64,000 nt of DNA. It comes from Capillimicrobium parvum. Lineage in GTDB: Bacteria; Actinomycetota; Thermoleophilia; Solirubrobacterales; Solirubrobacteraceae. The stretch lies in NCBI RefSeq assembly GCF_021172045.1, contig NZ_CP087164.1, positions 1,178,001-1,242,000 on the forward strand, written 5' to 3'. Within the stretch, counting starts at the first letter, position 1. Every line of letters begins with the position of its first letter. Below, piece after piece: positions 8,270 through 16,698 of the stretch. The notes beneath the pieces are model-generated. The model was not told the DNA's origin, made no database searches, and was given only the letters and a program-made list of their open reading frames with translations. The position numbers were made by a program, and so were the translations under genes.

Positions 8270-10080
8270 CGGCTGAAGCGGCCGTCGTCCTCGCCGGAGT
8301 CCGCGCTCGACACCCGCCGCAGCCGGCCCAGCGCCCATGCGAGCGCCGCGGCCATCGCCAGCGCGATCGCCAGCACGGCGAGGTAGGCGGACGTCTGGAG
8401 CCAGCCGGGCACGCCGCCCTTCTGCTCGCGCTGCAGCAGTTGCTTGTCGAGGACGAACGTCCGCTCGAAGCGGTCCGGCGCGGCGACCGCGGGCGCGGGG
8501 ATCGCCGGGTCCGCAGGGAAGTAGACCGGCACGCCGGTGATGTCGTGGCCGGTGTGCAGGCGCAGCTCGCTCTTCCAGTCGCCGTGCACGGGCATGGGTG
8601 CGGTGGTCCGCCAGACGCCGGGGGAGACCTCGCGCAATGGCTCGATCACCGACCCGCCGCCCTGCCAGGAGGTCTGCACGAACCAGTCGGCGCCGTCGGC
8701 CGCGCCCGCGGGATCCAGGCGCGCGGTGGCCTGCACGGTGCGCTGCGGCCCGCCGGTCAGCTCGCGCAGCGTGACGACGGCGCGGGTGCCGTCGCCGGCG
8801 CCGATCGGCAGGGTCCAGGCGACCGCGGCCAGGACGACGGCGAACCCGGCGAGCGCGGCGCGGCCGGCACGGCGGGGCAGCGGAACGCTCGGCGTCACCG
8901 CCGCGCCGATCCAGCCGCCGAGGACGCCGCCGGCCGCCGCGGCGATCGTGCCGACGGCGAACGCCTCGGCCATGACATGCGGCGGCCAGGCCAGCGGCAT
9001 GAACACGTGCGTCCAGCCCCACTCGGCGGCGAGCCCGACCGTGCCGATGCCCAGGCCGGACACGGCGCCGAGCACGAGCGGCCGGTCGCGTCCGATCCGC
9101 CACGCCACGAGCTCGACGACGAGCGCCTCAGCGGCGTAGAGCGGGAAGTGCGGCATCGTCTGGCCGAGCATGGGGCCGACGAGCAGCGCGATCAGCCCGC
9201 GCATCACGAGGAAGCTCGCCACCGCGGCCAGCGCTCCGCCGCGCCCGAGGCTGATGCGCGCGACGACGAGCGCGACGCTCGCCGCCAGCGCGATGAGCAC
9301 CGGATGGAAGAGGAGGCGGAACTGCGGGACGCCGAAGTCGAACTCGCCCTGCAGGGTCGACAGCGCGACGAGCAGGCCGCCGGCGAGCAGGGCGGTGCGC
9401 AGGCGCTGCGTGCGGCGCTGGACCGCGGTCGGCGCGCGGCGCGGGCCGTCGCTCCCGCGGGCGGTCAGCCCCTCTGACGTCAGGACGAGCGCGCCGATCG
9501 TCGCCAGCGATGCGCCGCCGATGAGCATGAGGTGCGTCGGGCCCCAGAGCGTGACGTCCTGGCCGAACAGGCGGTGCCAGACGTCGTCGAGCGGGAAGCC
9601 GGTGAGGGCGAAGCCGGCGCACAGCAGCAGGACGATCCCGCCGGTGGGGGCGAACCAGCCGGGGGCGATGCGCACGCCGGTGCGGCCGACCGCGCCCTGC
9701 GGCAGCGCGATCGCGGCGACGGCGGCGAACAGGACGCCGAAGAGGCCGAAGAGGATGAGGTAGTGGGCCGGGTTGGCCAGGGGCCCCGCGTCGCGCCCGT
9801 TGTCGATGTGCAGGGAGATGTCCCAGTACATGCCGAACAGCGCGATGAGCAGGGACACGCCGACGATGGCGGAGGGGACGACCGCCCAGCCCGGCAGCCC
9901 GGAGACGCGCTCGCCGTACGCGGCGAGCCGGCCGATCCCGCGGATGCGCCCGCTGCGGTGGCCGATGGCCAGCCAGAGCATCGTCACGGTGACGGCGGTC
10001 GCCGCGGCCGTCGCGACCGCGACCTGGCCGAGCGCCGCCCCGCCGGCCGGCGAGGCAGCGGCGTGCATGAGGATGGACAT
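8215..10080 (-). CDS. Large polytopic membrane protein of unknown function
   Basis: A 621-residue product with about ten or more hydrophobic segments in residues 15-430, then a soluble domain at about 440-570 that looks extracytoplasmic (TVQATARLDPAGAADGADWFVQTSWQGG, HTGHDITGVPVYFP), one last membrane helix and an Arg/Ser-rich tail. Aromatic His-containing loops (MYWDISLHIDNGRD, GPTHLMLIGG, MPHFPLY) might bind metal or a cofactor, but no family was recognised. The ATG at 10080 was preferred to an upstream TTG because the TTG overlaps the putative MerR operator. It is divergent from the MerR gene, which probably controls it. Confidence 0.7.
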   Translation of the reverse strand: MSILMHAAASPAGGAALGQVAVATAAATAVTVTMLWLAIGHRSGRIRGIGRLAAYGERVSGLPGWAVVPSAIVGVSLLIALFGMYWDISLHIDNGRDAGPLANPAHYLILFGLFGVLFAAVAAIALPQGAVGRTGVRIAPGWFAPTGGIVLLLCAGFALTGFPLDDVWHRLFGQDVTLWGPTHLMLIGGASLATIGALVLTSEGLTARGSDGPRRAPTAVQRRTQRLRTALLAGGLLVALSTLQGEFDFGVPQFRLLFHPVLIALAASVALVVARISLGRGGALAAVASFLVMRGLIALLVGPMLGQTMPHFPLYAAEALVVELVAWRIGRDRPLVLGAVSGLGIGTVGLAAEWGWTHVFMPLAWPPHVMAEAFAVGTIAAAAGGVLGGWIGAAVTPSVPLPRRAGRAALAGFAVVLAAVAWTLPIGAGDGTRAVVTLRELTGGPQRTVQATARLDPAGAADGADWFVQTSWQGGGSVIEPLREVSPGVWRTTAPMPVHGDWKSELRLHTGHDITGVPVYFPADPAIPAPAVAAPDRFERTFVLDKQLLQREQKGGVPGWLQTSAYLAVLAIALAMAAALAWALGRLRRVSSADSGEDDGRFSRQPSMRARSRSASAASSS

Positions 10081-10098
10081 GATTCGATGATACACGAG

Positions 10099-10113
10099 TT
10101 GATGTAACGTCAA
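10099..10113. promoter_or_regulatory. Probable operator of the divergent MerR regulator
   Basis: TTGATGTAACGTCAA is an imperfect palindrome (TTGA-n-GT-n-AC-n-TCAA), located 29 bp before the MerR start and 18 bp before the start of the divergent membrane-protein gene. The position suits control of both promoters by one dimer. The local A/T content is clearly above the surroundings. Confidence 0.45.
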
Positions 10114-10142
10114 ACGCCGTCGCCAGGGATAAGGTCTGCCGG

Positions 10143-10880
10143 GTGACCGACGAGGAGCTGACGATCGACGAGCTGGCGCGCCGCACCGGCGTGACCGTCC
10201 GCAACATCCGCGCGCACCAGTCGCGCGGGCTGCTGCCGCCGCCGGTCGTCCGCGCGCGGACGGGCTACTACGGGCCGGAGCACATCGCCCGGCTCGAGCT
10301 CATCCGCGAGATGCAGGCCGAGGGCTTCAACCTCAGGGCGATCGGCCGCCTCATCGAGCACAACGCGGACGCCGGCAGCGAGATGCTCGGCTTCACGCGC
10401 TCGGTGCTGTCGCCGTTCGGCGCCGAGGAGCCTGAGTACCTCGACCGCGCCGGGCTCACGGAGCGCTTCGGCGGCCGCTGGGAGCCCAAGCTCATCGCCC
10501 GGGCGGAGAAGCTCGGCCTCATCGTCGCGCTGGGCGACGACCGCTACGAGGTCCCGAGCCCGGCGCTGATGCGCGCAGGCGAGGAGGTCGTCGCGCTCGG
10601 CGTCCCGCTCGACCACGCGCTCGCGGTGGTCGAGCAGATCAACCGCAGCTCGCAGAGCGTCGCCGATGCCTTCATCCGGCTGTTCCGCGAGGACGTGCTG
10701 CGGCGGGTCGACCAGGAGGGCGCGACGCCGGAGCGGTGGGCGGCGGCGGCCGCGGCGGTCGAGCGGCTGCGCCCGCTGGCCTCCGAGGCGCTGCTCGCGG
10801 GCTTCCAGCAGGTCATGACGCGAGCGGTCGAGAAGGCGTTCGGCGAGGAGATCGCCAAGCCCGCGGCCGGGCGCGGCTGA
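10143..10880 (+). CDS. MerR-family transcriptional regulator
   Basis: A 245-residue regulator. The N-terminal MerR-type winged helix is clear: LTIDELARRTGVTVRNIRAHQSRGLLPPP, then GYYGPEHIARLELIREMQAEGFNLRAIGRLI. The long C-terminal domain (about residues 85-245) has no cysteine cluster, so metal sensing of the classic type is unlikely; a small-molecule or protein effector is more plausible. The GTG at 10143 was used. It is divergent from the large membrane protein across an AT-rich palindrome and is followed after four bases by the MFS carrier gene, so the carrier may be co-transcribed. Confidence 0.9.
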   Translation: MTDEELTIDELARRTGVTVRNIRAHQSRGLLPPPVVRARTGYYGPEHIARLELIREMQAEGFNLRAIGRLIEHNADAGSEMLGFTRSVLSPFGAEEPEYLDRAGLTERFGGRWEPKLIARAEKLGLIVALGDDRYEVPSPALMRAGEEVVALGVPLDHALAVVEQINRSSQSVADAFIRLFREDVLRRVDQEGATPERWAAAAAAVERLRPLASEALLAGFQQVMTRAVEKAFGEEIAKPAAGRG

Positions 10881-10884
10881 CCCG

Positions 10885-12078
10885 ATGACCTCGCGCCGCA
10901 CCCCGCTCTGGGTCGGAGCGGCGCTGCTGCTCGTGGCGCTCAACCTGCGCCTGCCGATCGCCGGCATCGGCCCGCTCCTCGACGACATCCGCGCCACGCT
11001 CGGGCTGTCGAACACGGCGGCCGGCCTGCTGACCACCCTGCCGCTGCTGTGCTTCGGAGGCGCGGCCGCGGCGGCGCCCGCGGTCGCCCGGCGGCTGGGT
11101 CCGGAGGGCGGCCTGCTGGCCTGTCTCGGCTTCATCATCGCCGGCACGGCGGTGCGCCTCGTCGTCGAGGTGGCGCCGTTCTTCCTCGGCACGCTGCTCA
11201 TCGGCGTGGGCATCGCGGTGGCGAATGTGCTCGTGCCGATCGTGATCAAGCGCGACTACCCGCGGCCCGGGACGATGATGGGCCTCTACAGCATGATGCT
11301 CATCAGCGGCGCCGCGGTGGCCGCCGGGCTCTCGGTTCCCCTCGAGCGTGCGGTCGGCTCATGGTGGGACGCGATCGCGCTCTGGGGCATCGCCGCGGTC
11401 GTCGCGTTCGTCATGTGGGTCCCGGCGGTGTGGGCGGCGCGCGGCGAGCACGACGGTCCGCGACCGCCGCGGGTCCGCCTGCTCGGCGATCCGCTCGCGT
11501 GGGCGGTCACGATCACGTTCGGCCTGCAGTCGCTGCTGTTCTACGTGACGCTCGCGTGGGTGCCCGACATCCTGCGCGCCGCGGGACTGGACGCCGGTGG
11601 CGCCGGAGCGATGCTGTCGCTGGAGGCGCTCGTCGGGATCCCGGCAGGGCTCGCCGCGCCGATGATCGCCATGCGCATGGCCGACCAGCGGCCGATGATC
11701 GTGCTGGGCGTCGCGTTCTGGCTGCTCGGCTGGGGCGGCCTTCTCGTGGCCCCGGGCTCGGCGCCGGCCGTGTGGATGGTGTTCCTGGGGGTGGCGCAGG
11801 GGTCGACGTTCGCGCTCGCCCTGACGCTGATCGTGCTGCGCACTCCCGACGCCCCGCACGCGACGGCGTTGTCCGGGATGGTCCAGGGCTTCGGCTACCT
11901 GCTGGCGGCGTCCGGACCGTTCCTGGCCGGGGCGCTGCACGACCTGACCGGCGGCTGGGACGCGCCGATCGTCGTCATGCTCATGGTGACCCTCGCGCTG
12001 CTGGCCTGCGGCCTGCCCGCGTCGCGTCGCGGCTTCGTCCGGGGCCGGCCGGAGCCCGACGAGCAGTTGGCATGCTGA
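10885..12078 (+). CDS. CynX/NimT-type MFS transporter
   Basis: A 397-residue membrane protein with 12 predicted hydrophobic segments. The start RRTPLWVGAALLLVALNLRLPIAGIGPLLDDIR is characteristic of the CynX/NimT branch (cyanate and 2-nitroimidazole carriers and many drug or metabolite exporters). It follows the MerR gene by four bases and probably belongs to the same operon. Its substrate cannot be predicted. Confidence 0.87.
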   Translation: MTSRRTPLWVGAALLLVALNLRLPIAGIGPLLDDIRATLGLSNTAAGLLTTLPLLCFGGAAAAAPAVARRLGPEGGLLACLGFIIAGTAVRLVVEVAPFFLGTLLIGVGIAVANVLVPIVIKRDYPRPGTMMGLYSMMLISGAAVAAGLSVPLERAVGSWWDAIALWGIAAVVAFVMWVPAVWAARGEHDGPRPPRVRLLGDPLAWAVTITFGLQSLLFYVTLAWVPDILRAAGLDAGGAGAMLSLEALVGIPAGLAAPMIAMRMADQRPMIVLGVAFWLLGWGGLLVAPGSAPAVWMVFLGVAQGSTFALALTLIVLRTPDAPHATALSGMVQGFGYLLAASGPFLAGALHDLTGGWDAPIVVMLMVTLALLACGLPASRRGFVRGRPEPDEQLAC

Positions 12079-12082
12079 GCGC

Positions 12083-12130
12083 GTGACCGACGCGCCCCCG
12101 ATCTTCGTCAGCCGCCGCGCGCTCGGCTGA
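12083..12130 (+). pseudogene. Possible 15-codon remnant of a hydroxyacid dehydrogenase
   Basis: A GTG-initiated frame reading MTDAPPIFVSRRALG and then a stop. The IFVSRRALG block resembles the first strand of glyoxylate/hydroxypyruvate reductases (usually VFVTRxLPG). Nothing of the rest of such an enzyme follows. This could be the scar of a gene lost between the MFS and flippase-like genes, or chance. Confidence 0.25.
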
Positions 12131-12154
12131 CCGCGGGCGGGTACGGTCGGCGGG

Positions 12155-13183
12155 ATGGGTCGAGTCCCGCGCACGGTCCTGCTGCTCCTGGTCACGGGGA
12201 TCTCGCTCTACCTGGTCTTCCCGAGCCTGCTCCAGGTGCTGTCGGCCTGGCCGCAGCTGAAGACTCTCGAGCCGCTGTGGTTCATCGCGATGGTGGTCGC
12301 CGAGGCGCTGAGCTTCGTGGCGCTGTGGGTCCTCCAGCGCCTCGCGCTGCGCACGGACGACACGTACGCGGTCGCGACCTCGCAGCTGGCCGGCAACGCG
12401 TTCGGCCGCATCGTGCCCGGCGGGGGCGCGGCGGCGGGGGCGCTGCAGTACAAGATGCTCGTGCAGTCGGGCACGCCGGGGGGCACGGCGGCGTCCGGGC
12501 TGACGGCGTCGTCGCTGCTCGTGTTCGCCGTCTTGCTCGCCCTGCCCGTGTTCGCGCTGCCCGCGGTCATCCGCGGCGTGGTCTCGACGAGCAACCACCT
12601 CGTGATCGCGGCGCTCGCCGGCATGGTCCTGTTCGCCGCGATGTTCGCCGTGGGCGCCGTGCTGCTGTCGGTGGACGGCACGCTGGCGTGGGTGGGACGG
12701 GTCGTGCAGCGCATCCGCAACCGGGTGTGGCACCGGCGCGAGCCGATGACCAACCTGCCCGGGCGGCTGCTGGCCGAGCGCGACCTGATCCTCGGGGTGC
12801 TCGGTGCGCGCTGGTGGGAGGCGCTGCTGGCCACGATGGGGCGGTGGTTCTTCGACTACCTCGCGCTGGTGGCGGCGCTCGCCGCGGTCGGCACGACCAT
12901 CCCGCGGCCGTCGCTCGTGCTACTGGCGTTCGTCGCCGCGCAGCTCCTCAGCCAGATCCCGCTGACGCCGGGCGGGCTCGGGTTCGTCGAGGCGGGGCTG
13001 ACCGGCACGCTCGCGCTCGCGGGCGTGCCGGGCGGCGCGGCCGTCGTCGTCTCGCTCGCCTACCGGCTCGCGAGCTACTGGCTGCCGCTGCCCGCCGGGC
13101 TGGCGGCGTGGATCATGCATCGCCGCCGGTATGGCGGCGATACCGAACCCGGGGACGCCGATCCGCAGCCGGATCTCGCGTAG
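12155..13183 (+). CDS. Flippase-like / lysylphosphatidylglycerol synthase TM-region protein
   Basis: A 342-residue polytopic membrane protein of the UPF0104/LPG_synthase_TM type, with 8-9 hydrophobic segments. Typical features are AFGRIVPGGGAAAGALQYKML and the near-C-terminal LTPGGLGFVEAGLTGTLALAGVP. Family members resemble the flippase half of MprF and are often found with lipid or glycan export functions. There is no soluble aminoacyl-transferase domain, so it is not a complete MprF. It is convergent with nagA across a 54-bp gap. Confidence 0.82.
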   Translation: MGRVPRTVLLLLVTGISLYLVFPSLLQVLSAWPQLKTLEPLWFIAMVVAEALSFVALWVLQRLALRTDDTYAVATSQLAGNAFGRIVPGGGAAAGALQYKMLVQSGTPGGTAASGLTASSLLVFAVLLALPVFALPAVIRGVVSTSNHLVIAALAGMVLFAAMFAVGAVLLSVDGTLAWVGRVVQRIRNRVWHRREPMTNLPGRLLAERDLILGVLGARWWEALLATMGRWFFDYLALVAALAAVGTTIPRPSLVLLAFVAAQLLSQIPLTPGGLGFVEAGLTGTLALAGVPGGAAVVVSLAYRLASYWLPLPAGLAAWIMHRRRYGGDTEPGDADPQPDLA

Positions 13184-13237
13184 GCCAGTCGATCGAGCCA
13201 TCCCGCGGCGACCGGCCCGACCGCCGCCTGCGCGGGA

Positions 13238-14374
13238 TCAGCCGGCCGCGGCTTCGCGGCCCGACAGGAGCACCCGGCGGACGCTGAGCGCATCGTCGAG
13301 CACCACGACGTCGGCGGGCGCGCCGACCGCCAGGAGCCCGAGCTCGGGGCGCCCCGCGAGCAGCGCGGGGGCGCGGGCGGCGGCGTGGACGGCCTCCGGC
13401 AGCGTGGCGCCGAGCGCGCAGAGACCGCGCACGGCCGCGTCCATCGTGAGGGTGGATCCGGCGAGGCGCCCGTCGGGCAGCCGCGCGTCGCCGGCCGGGC
13501 CGACGGCGACCATGCGGCCGGCGATCGCGCTGGCCCGGGGCCCCGTGCGGACGGAGGTGCCGCCGCCGGTGGCGGGGCGGGCGGCGGCGATCGCGTCGGT
13601 GACGAGGGCGAAGCGGCGGCCCGCAGCCCGCCAGGCGATCGCAGCGGTCTCCGGCGCGAGGTGGTGGCCGTCGACGATCGCCGTGACGGTGACGGCCGGA
13701 TGCGCGAGCGCCGCGCCGGCCGGCCCGGGATCGCGCGCGGCGAAGCGGCGGTGGGCGTTGTGGACATGCGTCAGGGCGCGGGCGCCGCGGTCGAAGGCGG
13801 CGCGGCACGTGGCGGCGCCGGCGTCGGTGTGGCCGATGGCGACGGTGACGCCGCGTGCGGCCAGTGCCGCGATCAGCTCCAGGGCGCCGGGCAGCTCGGG
13901 TGCGAGCGTGACGTGGGAGACCGGACCGGCGGCGCGCAGCTCCTCGACGAGGGCGAGGTCCGGCGGGCGCAGGTGCTGCGGCGGATGGGCGCCGGGCCAC
14001 CGGGGCGAGAGGAACGGCCCTTCGAGGTGGACGCCGAGCAGGCGGGGCAGCGCCTCGGGCGGGTCCGTGACCGCCGCGGCGACCTCCAGCGCCCGGCGCA
14101 GGTCCTCGGGCGGGGCCGTGACGAACGTCGGCTGGTAGGCGGTGACGCCGGTCGCGGCGATGGCGCGGGCGGCCCGCCGCCAGCCGGCCGGATCGCTCGT
14201 GAGGAAGTCGACGCCGCCGAATCCGTTGACCTGCAGGTCGACGAACCCGGGCGCGGCCGTCCCGCTCGCTCCGGCCGGCGTCGCACCGAGCGCGGCGATG
14301 CGCCCGCCGGCCACGACGACGTCGCCCGGGATGATCGCCGGGCCCACCACCGCCTGCGCCACGCCGAGCCGCAT
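13238..14374 (-). CDS. nagA: N-acetylglucosamine-6-phosphate deacetylase
   Basis: A 378-residue amidohydrolase-fold enzyme that deacetylates GlcNAc-6-phosphate in amino-sugar recycling. The visible motifs are GFVDLQVNGFGG, the metal-binding HLEGPFLS, GHTDA, HNAH, the substrate-contact DGHHLAP and the catalytic aspartate in LVTDAI. The ATG at 14374 gives the standard N-terminus. No nagB or PTS genes are adjacent. It is divergent from the membrane-protein gene starting at 14463 (88 bp apart). Confidence 0.9.
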   Translation of the reverse strand: MRLGVAQAVVGPAIIPGDVVVAGGRIAALGATPAGASGTAAPGFVDLQVNGFGGVDFLTSDPAGWRRAARAIAATGVTAYQPTFVTAPPEDLRRALEVAAAVTDPPEALPRLLGVHLEGPFLSPRWPGAHPPQHLRPPDLALVEELRAAGPVSHVTLAPELPGALELIAALAARGVTVAIGHTDAGAATCRAAFDRGARALTHVHNAHRRFAARDPGPAGAALAHPAVTVTAIVDGHHLAPETAAIAWRAAGRRFALVTDAIAAARPATGGGTSVRTGPRASAIAGRMVAVGPAGDARLPDGRLAGSTLTMDAAVRGLCALGATLPEAVHAAARAPALLAGRPELGLLAVGAPADVVVLDDALSVRRVLLSGREAAAG

Positions 14375-14462
14375 GGACGGGGTTCTACCGCCTGCGACGT
14401 GCCGCCGACCCCGCCCATATGCTTGCCGTCTTTCCCCGCCTCGAGCTCCAGGAGAGCCCTGC

Positions 14463-15260
14463 GTGACGCGCAACATCGACATCGGCGATGTCATCTCGAA
14501 GGTCTTCAAGACGTATCAGCAGTACGCGGGCGTCCTGCTCCCCGTCGCGGCGGTGCTGTTCCTGATCGAGGCGCTGTTCCGGATCCTCGCGCTCCAGGGG
14601 TGGGGGCTCGGCCTGCTCGCCAGCCTGGTCACGCTGGTCCTGTCGACGCTCTACACCGGCATGGTCGTCGAGCTCGTCAGCGACGTGCGCGACGGTCGGC
14701 TCGATCAATCCGTCGGCGGGCTGATCAACTCCGTCGGGCCGGTCCTCCTGCCGCTGATCGGGGTGTCGATCCTCGCCGGCATCGGCATCGCGATCGGGTT
14801 CGTCCTCATCATCATCCCGGGCCTGTTCCTGCTGACGATCTGGGCGGTCGTCGCGCCGGTCGTGGTGCTGGAGCGCCCGGGCGTGTTCCCGGCCTTCGGC
14901 CGCAGCCGCCAGCTCGTCAAGGGCAACGGCTGGCAGGTCTTCGGCGTCATCGTGCTGTTCTTCATCATCTCCTTCGTCATCGCGCTGATCCTCGGCGCGA
15001 TCGGCGCGGGGCTCGGCGACGTCGGGCAGGTCATCCTCGGCTACGTCGGGGCGGTCATCACCGTGCCGCTGACGGCGCTTGCCGCGGCGACCCTGTACTT
15101 CGAGCTGCGCGGCGCGCACGGCGAGGCCGACGCGGGCACCGGGGCGGTCCGCCCGGAGGCCGGGATCGCCGGCCTGCCGGGCGACGGTCCGTCGAGCTCG
15201 TCCGGGTTCGCCCCGCCCGCGCCGCCGCCGCCGCCCCCGCCGCCGCCGCCCGCGCAGTAG
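14463..15260 (+). CDS. Membrane protein with proline-rich tail
   Basis: A 265-residue integral membrane protein with about six hydrophobic segments, resembling the membrane domain seen in glycerophosphodiester-type and other actinobacterial proteins (IGDVISKVFKTYQQYAGVLL, FGRSRQLVKGNGWQVFGV). The last 45 residues are cytoplasmic or periplasmic low complexity ending in a run of about a dozen prolines, encoded by CCG repeats at about 15220-15254. The GTG at 14463 is preceded by AGGAG at 14450-14454. Its stop touches the ATG of the FAD oxidase gene, so the two form an operon. The function is unknown. Confidence 0.75.
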   Translation: MTRNIDIGDVISKVFKTYQQYAGVLLPVAAVLFLIEALFRILALQGWGLGLLASLVTLVLSTLYTGMVVELVSDVRDGRLDQSVGGLINSVGPVLLPLIGVSILAGIGIAIGFVLIIIPGLFLLTIWAVVAPVVVLERPGVFPAFGRSRQLVKGNGWQVFGVIVLFFIISFVIALILGAIGAGLGDVGQVILGYVGAVITVPLTALAAATLYFELRGAHGEADAGTGAVRPEAGIAGLPGDGPSSSSGFAPPAPPPPPPPPPPAQ

Positions 15261-16670
15261 ATGGAGCACCCGCTGACCCGTCGCGAGTTCGCCGCGCGGC
15301 TGGCAGCGGGGGGAGCCGCGCTCGCCCTGCCGAGCTGGGTCGCCGTCGGCGATGCGGGCGCGGCCCGCAGCAGGGCGCTCAAGCGGCTGGCGGCGAGCGT
15401 GAAGGGGCCCGTGCTCACGCCGAGCAGCTCCGCGGGCCTCGTGTTCAACTCGCGCTACGCCGGCATCCGGCCGATGGCGGTCGTGCGCGCCGCGGGGCCC
15501 GCCGACGTGCAGGCCTGCGTGCGCTGGGCGCGGCGCAACTCCGTGCGCATCACCGCGCGCTCGGGCGGGCACTCGTACGCGGGCTACAGCACCGCGCAGG
15601 GCGGCCTGGTGGTCGACCTGCGGCGCCTGGACTCGGTCTCGCTCAGCGGCCGCACGGTCACCGCTGGGGCGGGCACCCAGCTCATCGAGCTGTACGCCGC
15701 GCTGGCCCGGCGCGGCGCCACGGTCCCGGGCGGCTCGTGCCCGACCGTGGGCCTCGGCGGCCTGGCGCTCGGCGGCGGCATGGGCCTCGCCGGCCGCCGG
15801 TTCGGGCTGACGTGCGACAACGTCACGGCGGTCCAGATCGTGACCGCCGACGGGCGCCTGCACCACGCCGACGCCGACACGAACCCGGAGCTGTACTGGG
15901 CGTGCCGCGGCGGGGGCGGCGGCAACTTCGGCATCGTCACGTCGCTGCAGCTGCGCGCGCACCGGGTCTCGAGCGCGGCGTGGTTCCAGGTGGTGTGGCC
16001 GTGGAGCCAGGCGAACGAGGCGCTCGCGGCCTGGCAGCAGCTCGCCCCTCACGCACCGCGCGCGCTGACCGCGCTGTTCACCCTCGCCGGCAACCGCCGG
16101 GTCTCGTCGATCGGCCAGTTCTTCGGCTCCGAGAGCGCGCTGCGCCGGCTGCTGGCCCCCTTGACCCGCGTCAGCGGCGCGCAGCTGTCGACCGGCACGT
16201 CGGGCTACCTCGCGCTGATGCAGCGCTGGGCCGGATGCGCCGGGGAGTCGATCGGCCAGTGCGACCACTTCTCGCCCGCCCCGTTCGATGCCGGATCGGA
16301 CTACGTCGCCAAGCCGCTGACCTCGCGCGGTCGCGCCGCCGCCATCGCCGCCGCCGAGCGCGGCGGCACGCTGCTCTTCGACCCGTACGGCGGCGCGATC
16401 AACCGCGTCGCCCCCGGTGCGACCGCCTTCGTGCACCGCCACCAGCTCTTCTGCATCCAGTACTACTCGCCGACGGCCAGTCAGTCGTGGGTGGGCTCGT
16501 CGCGCGCGGCGATGGCGCCCTTCGTGTCGGGCCAGTGCTACCAGAACTACATCGACCCCCAGCTCGCGCACTGGCAGCGGGCGTACTACGGCAGCAACCT
16601 CGACCGCCTGAAGGCGATCAAGCAGGCCGTCGACCCCGACCACGTCTTCCGGTTCAAGCAGGCGATCTGA
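15261..16670 (+). CDS. Tat-exported FAD-linked oxidase (BBE-like, bicovalent flavin)
   Basis: A 469-residue oxidoreductase of the berberine-bridge/glucooligosaccharide-oxidase family. A twin-arginine signal is visible at the N-terminus (TRREFAARLAAGGAALALP, R7-R8), so the folded flavoprotein should be exported. The FAD-binding PCMH domain includes SGGHSYAG with H104 and GGSCPTVGLGG with C160, the two residues that bind FAD covalently in bicovalent members. The C-terminal BBE-type segment ends QAVDPDHVFRFKQAI. Relatives oxidise sugars or alcohols, producing H2O2. The start codon directly follows the stop of the upstream membrane-protein gene. Confidence 0.9.
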   Translation: MEHPLTRREFAARLAAGGAALALPSWVAVGDAGAARSRALKRLAASVKGPVLTPSSSAGLVFNSRYAGIRPMAVVRAAGPADVQACVRWARRNSVRITARSGGHSYAGYSTAQGGLVVDLRRLDSVSLSGRTVTAGAGTQLIELYAALARRGATVPGGSCPTVGLGGLALGGGMGLAGRRFGLTCDNVTAVQIVTADGRLHHADADTNPELYWACRGGGGGNFGIVTSLQLRAHRVSSAAWFQVVWPWSQANEALAAWQQLAPHAPRALTALFTLAGNRRVSSIGQFFGSESALRRLLAPLTRVSGAQLSTGTSGYLALMQRWAGCAGESIGQCDHFSPAPFDAGSDYVAKPLTSRGRAAAIAAAERGGTLLFDPYGGAINRVAPGATAFVHRHQLFCIQYYSPTASQSWVGSSRAAMAPFVSGQCYQNYIDPQLAHWQRAYYGSNLDRLKAIKQAVDPDHVFRFKQAI

Positions 16671-16698
16671 GCACGGCGGGCGCGGTCCGCCCAAGCGC

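Noticed and set aside
15218-15256. CCG trinucleotide run as a separate repeat element
   Set aside because: It simply encodes the polyproline tail of the membrane protein ending at 15260.
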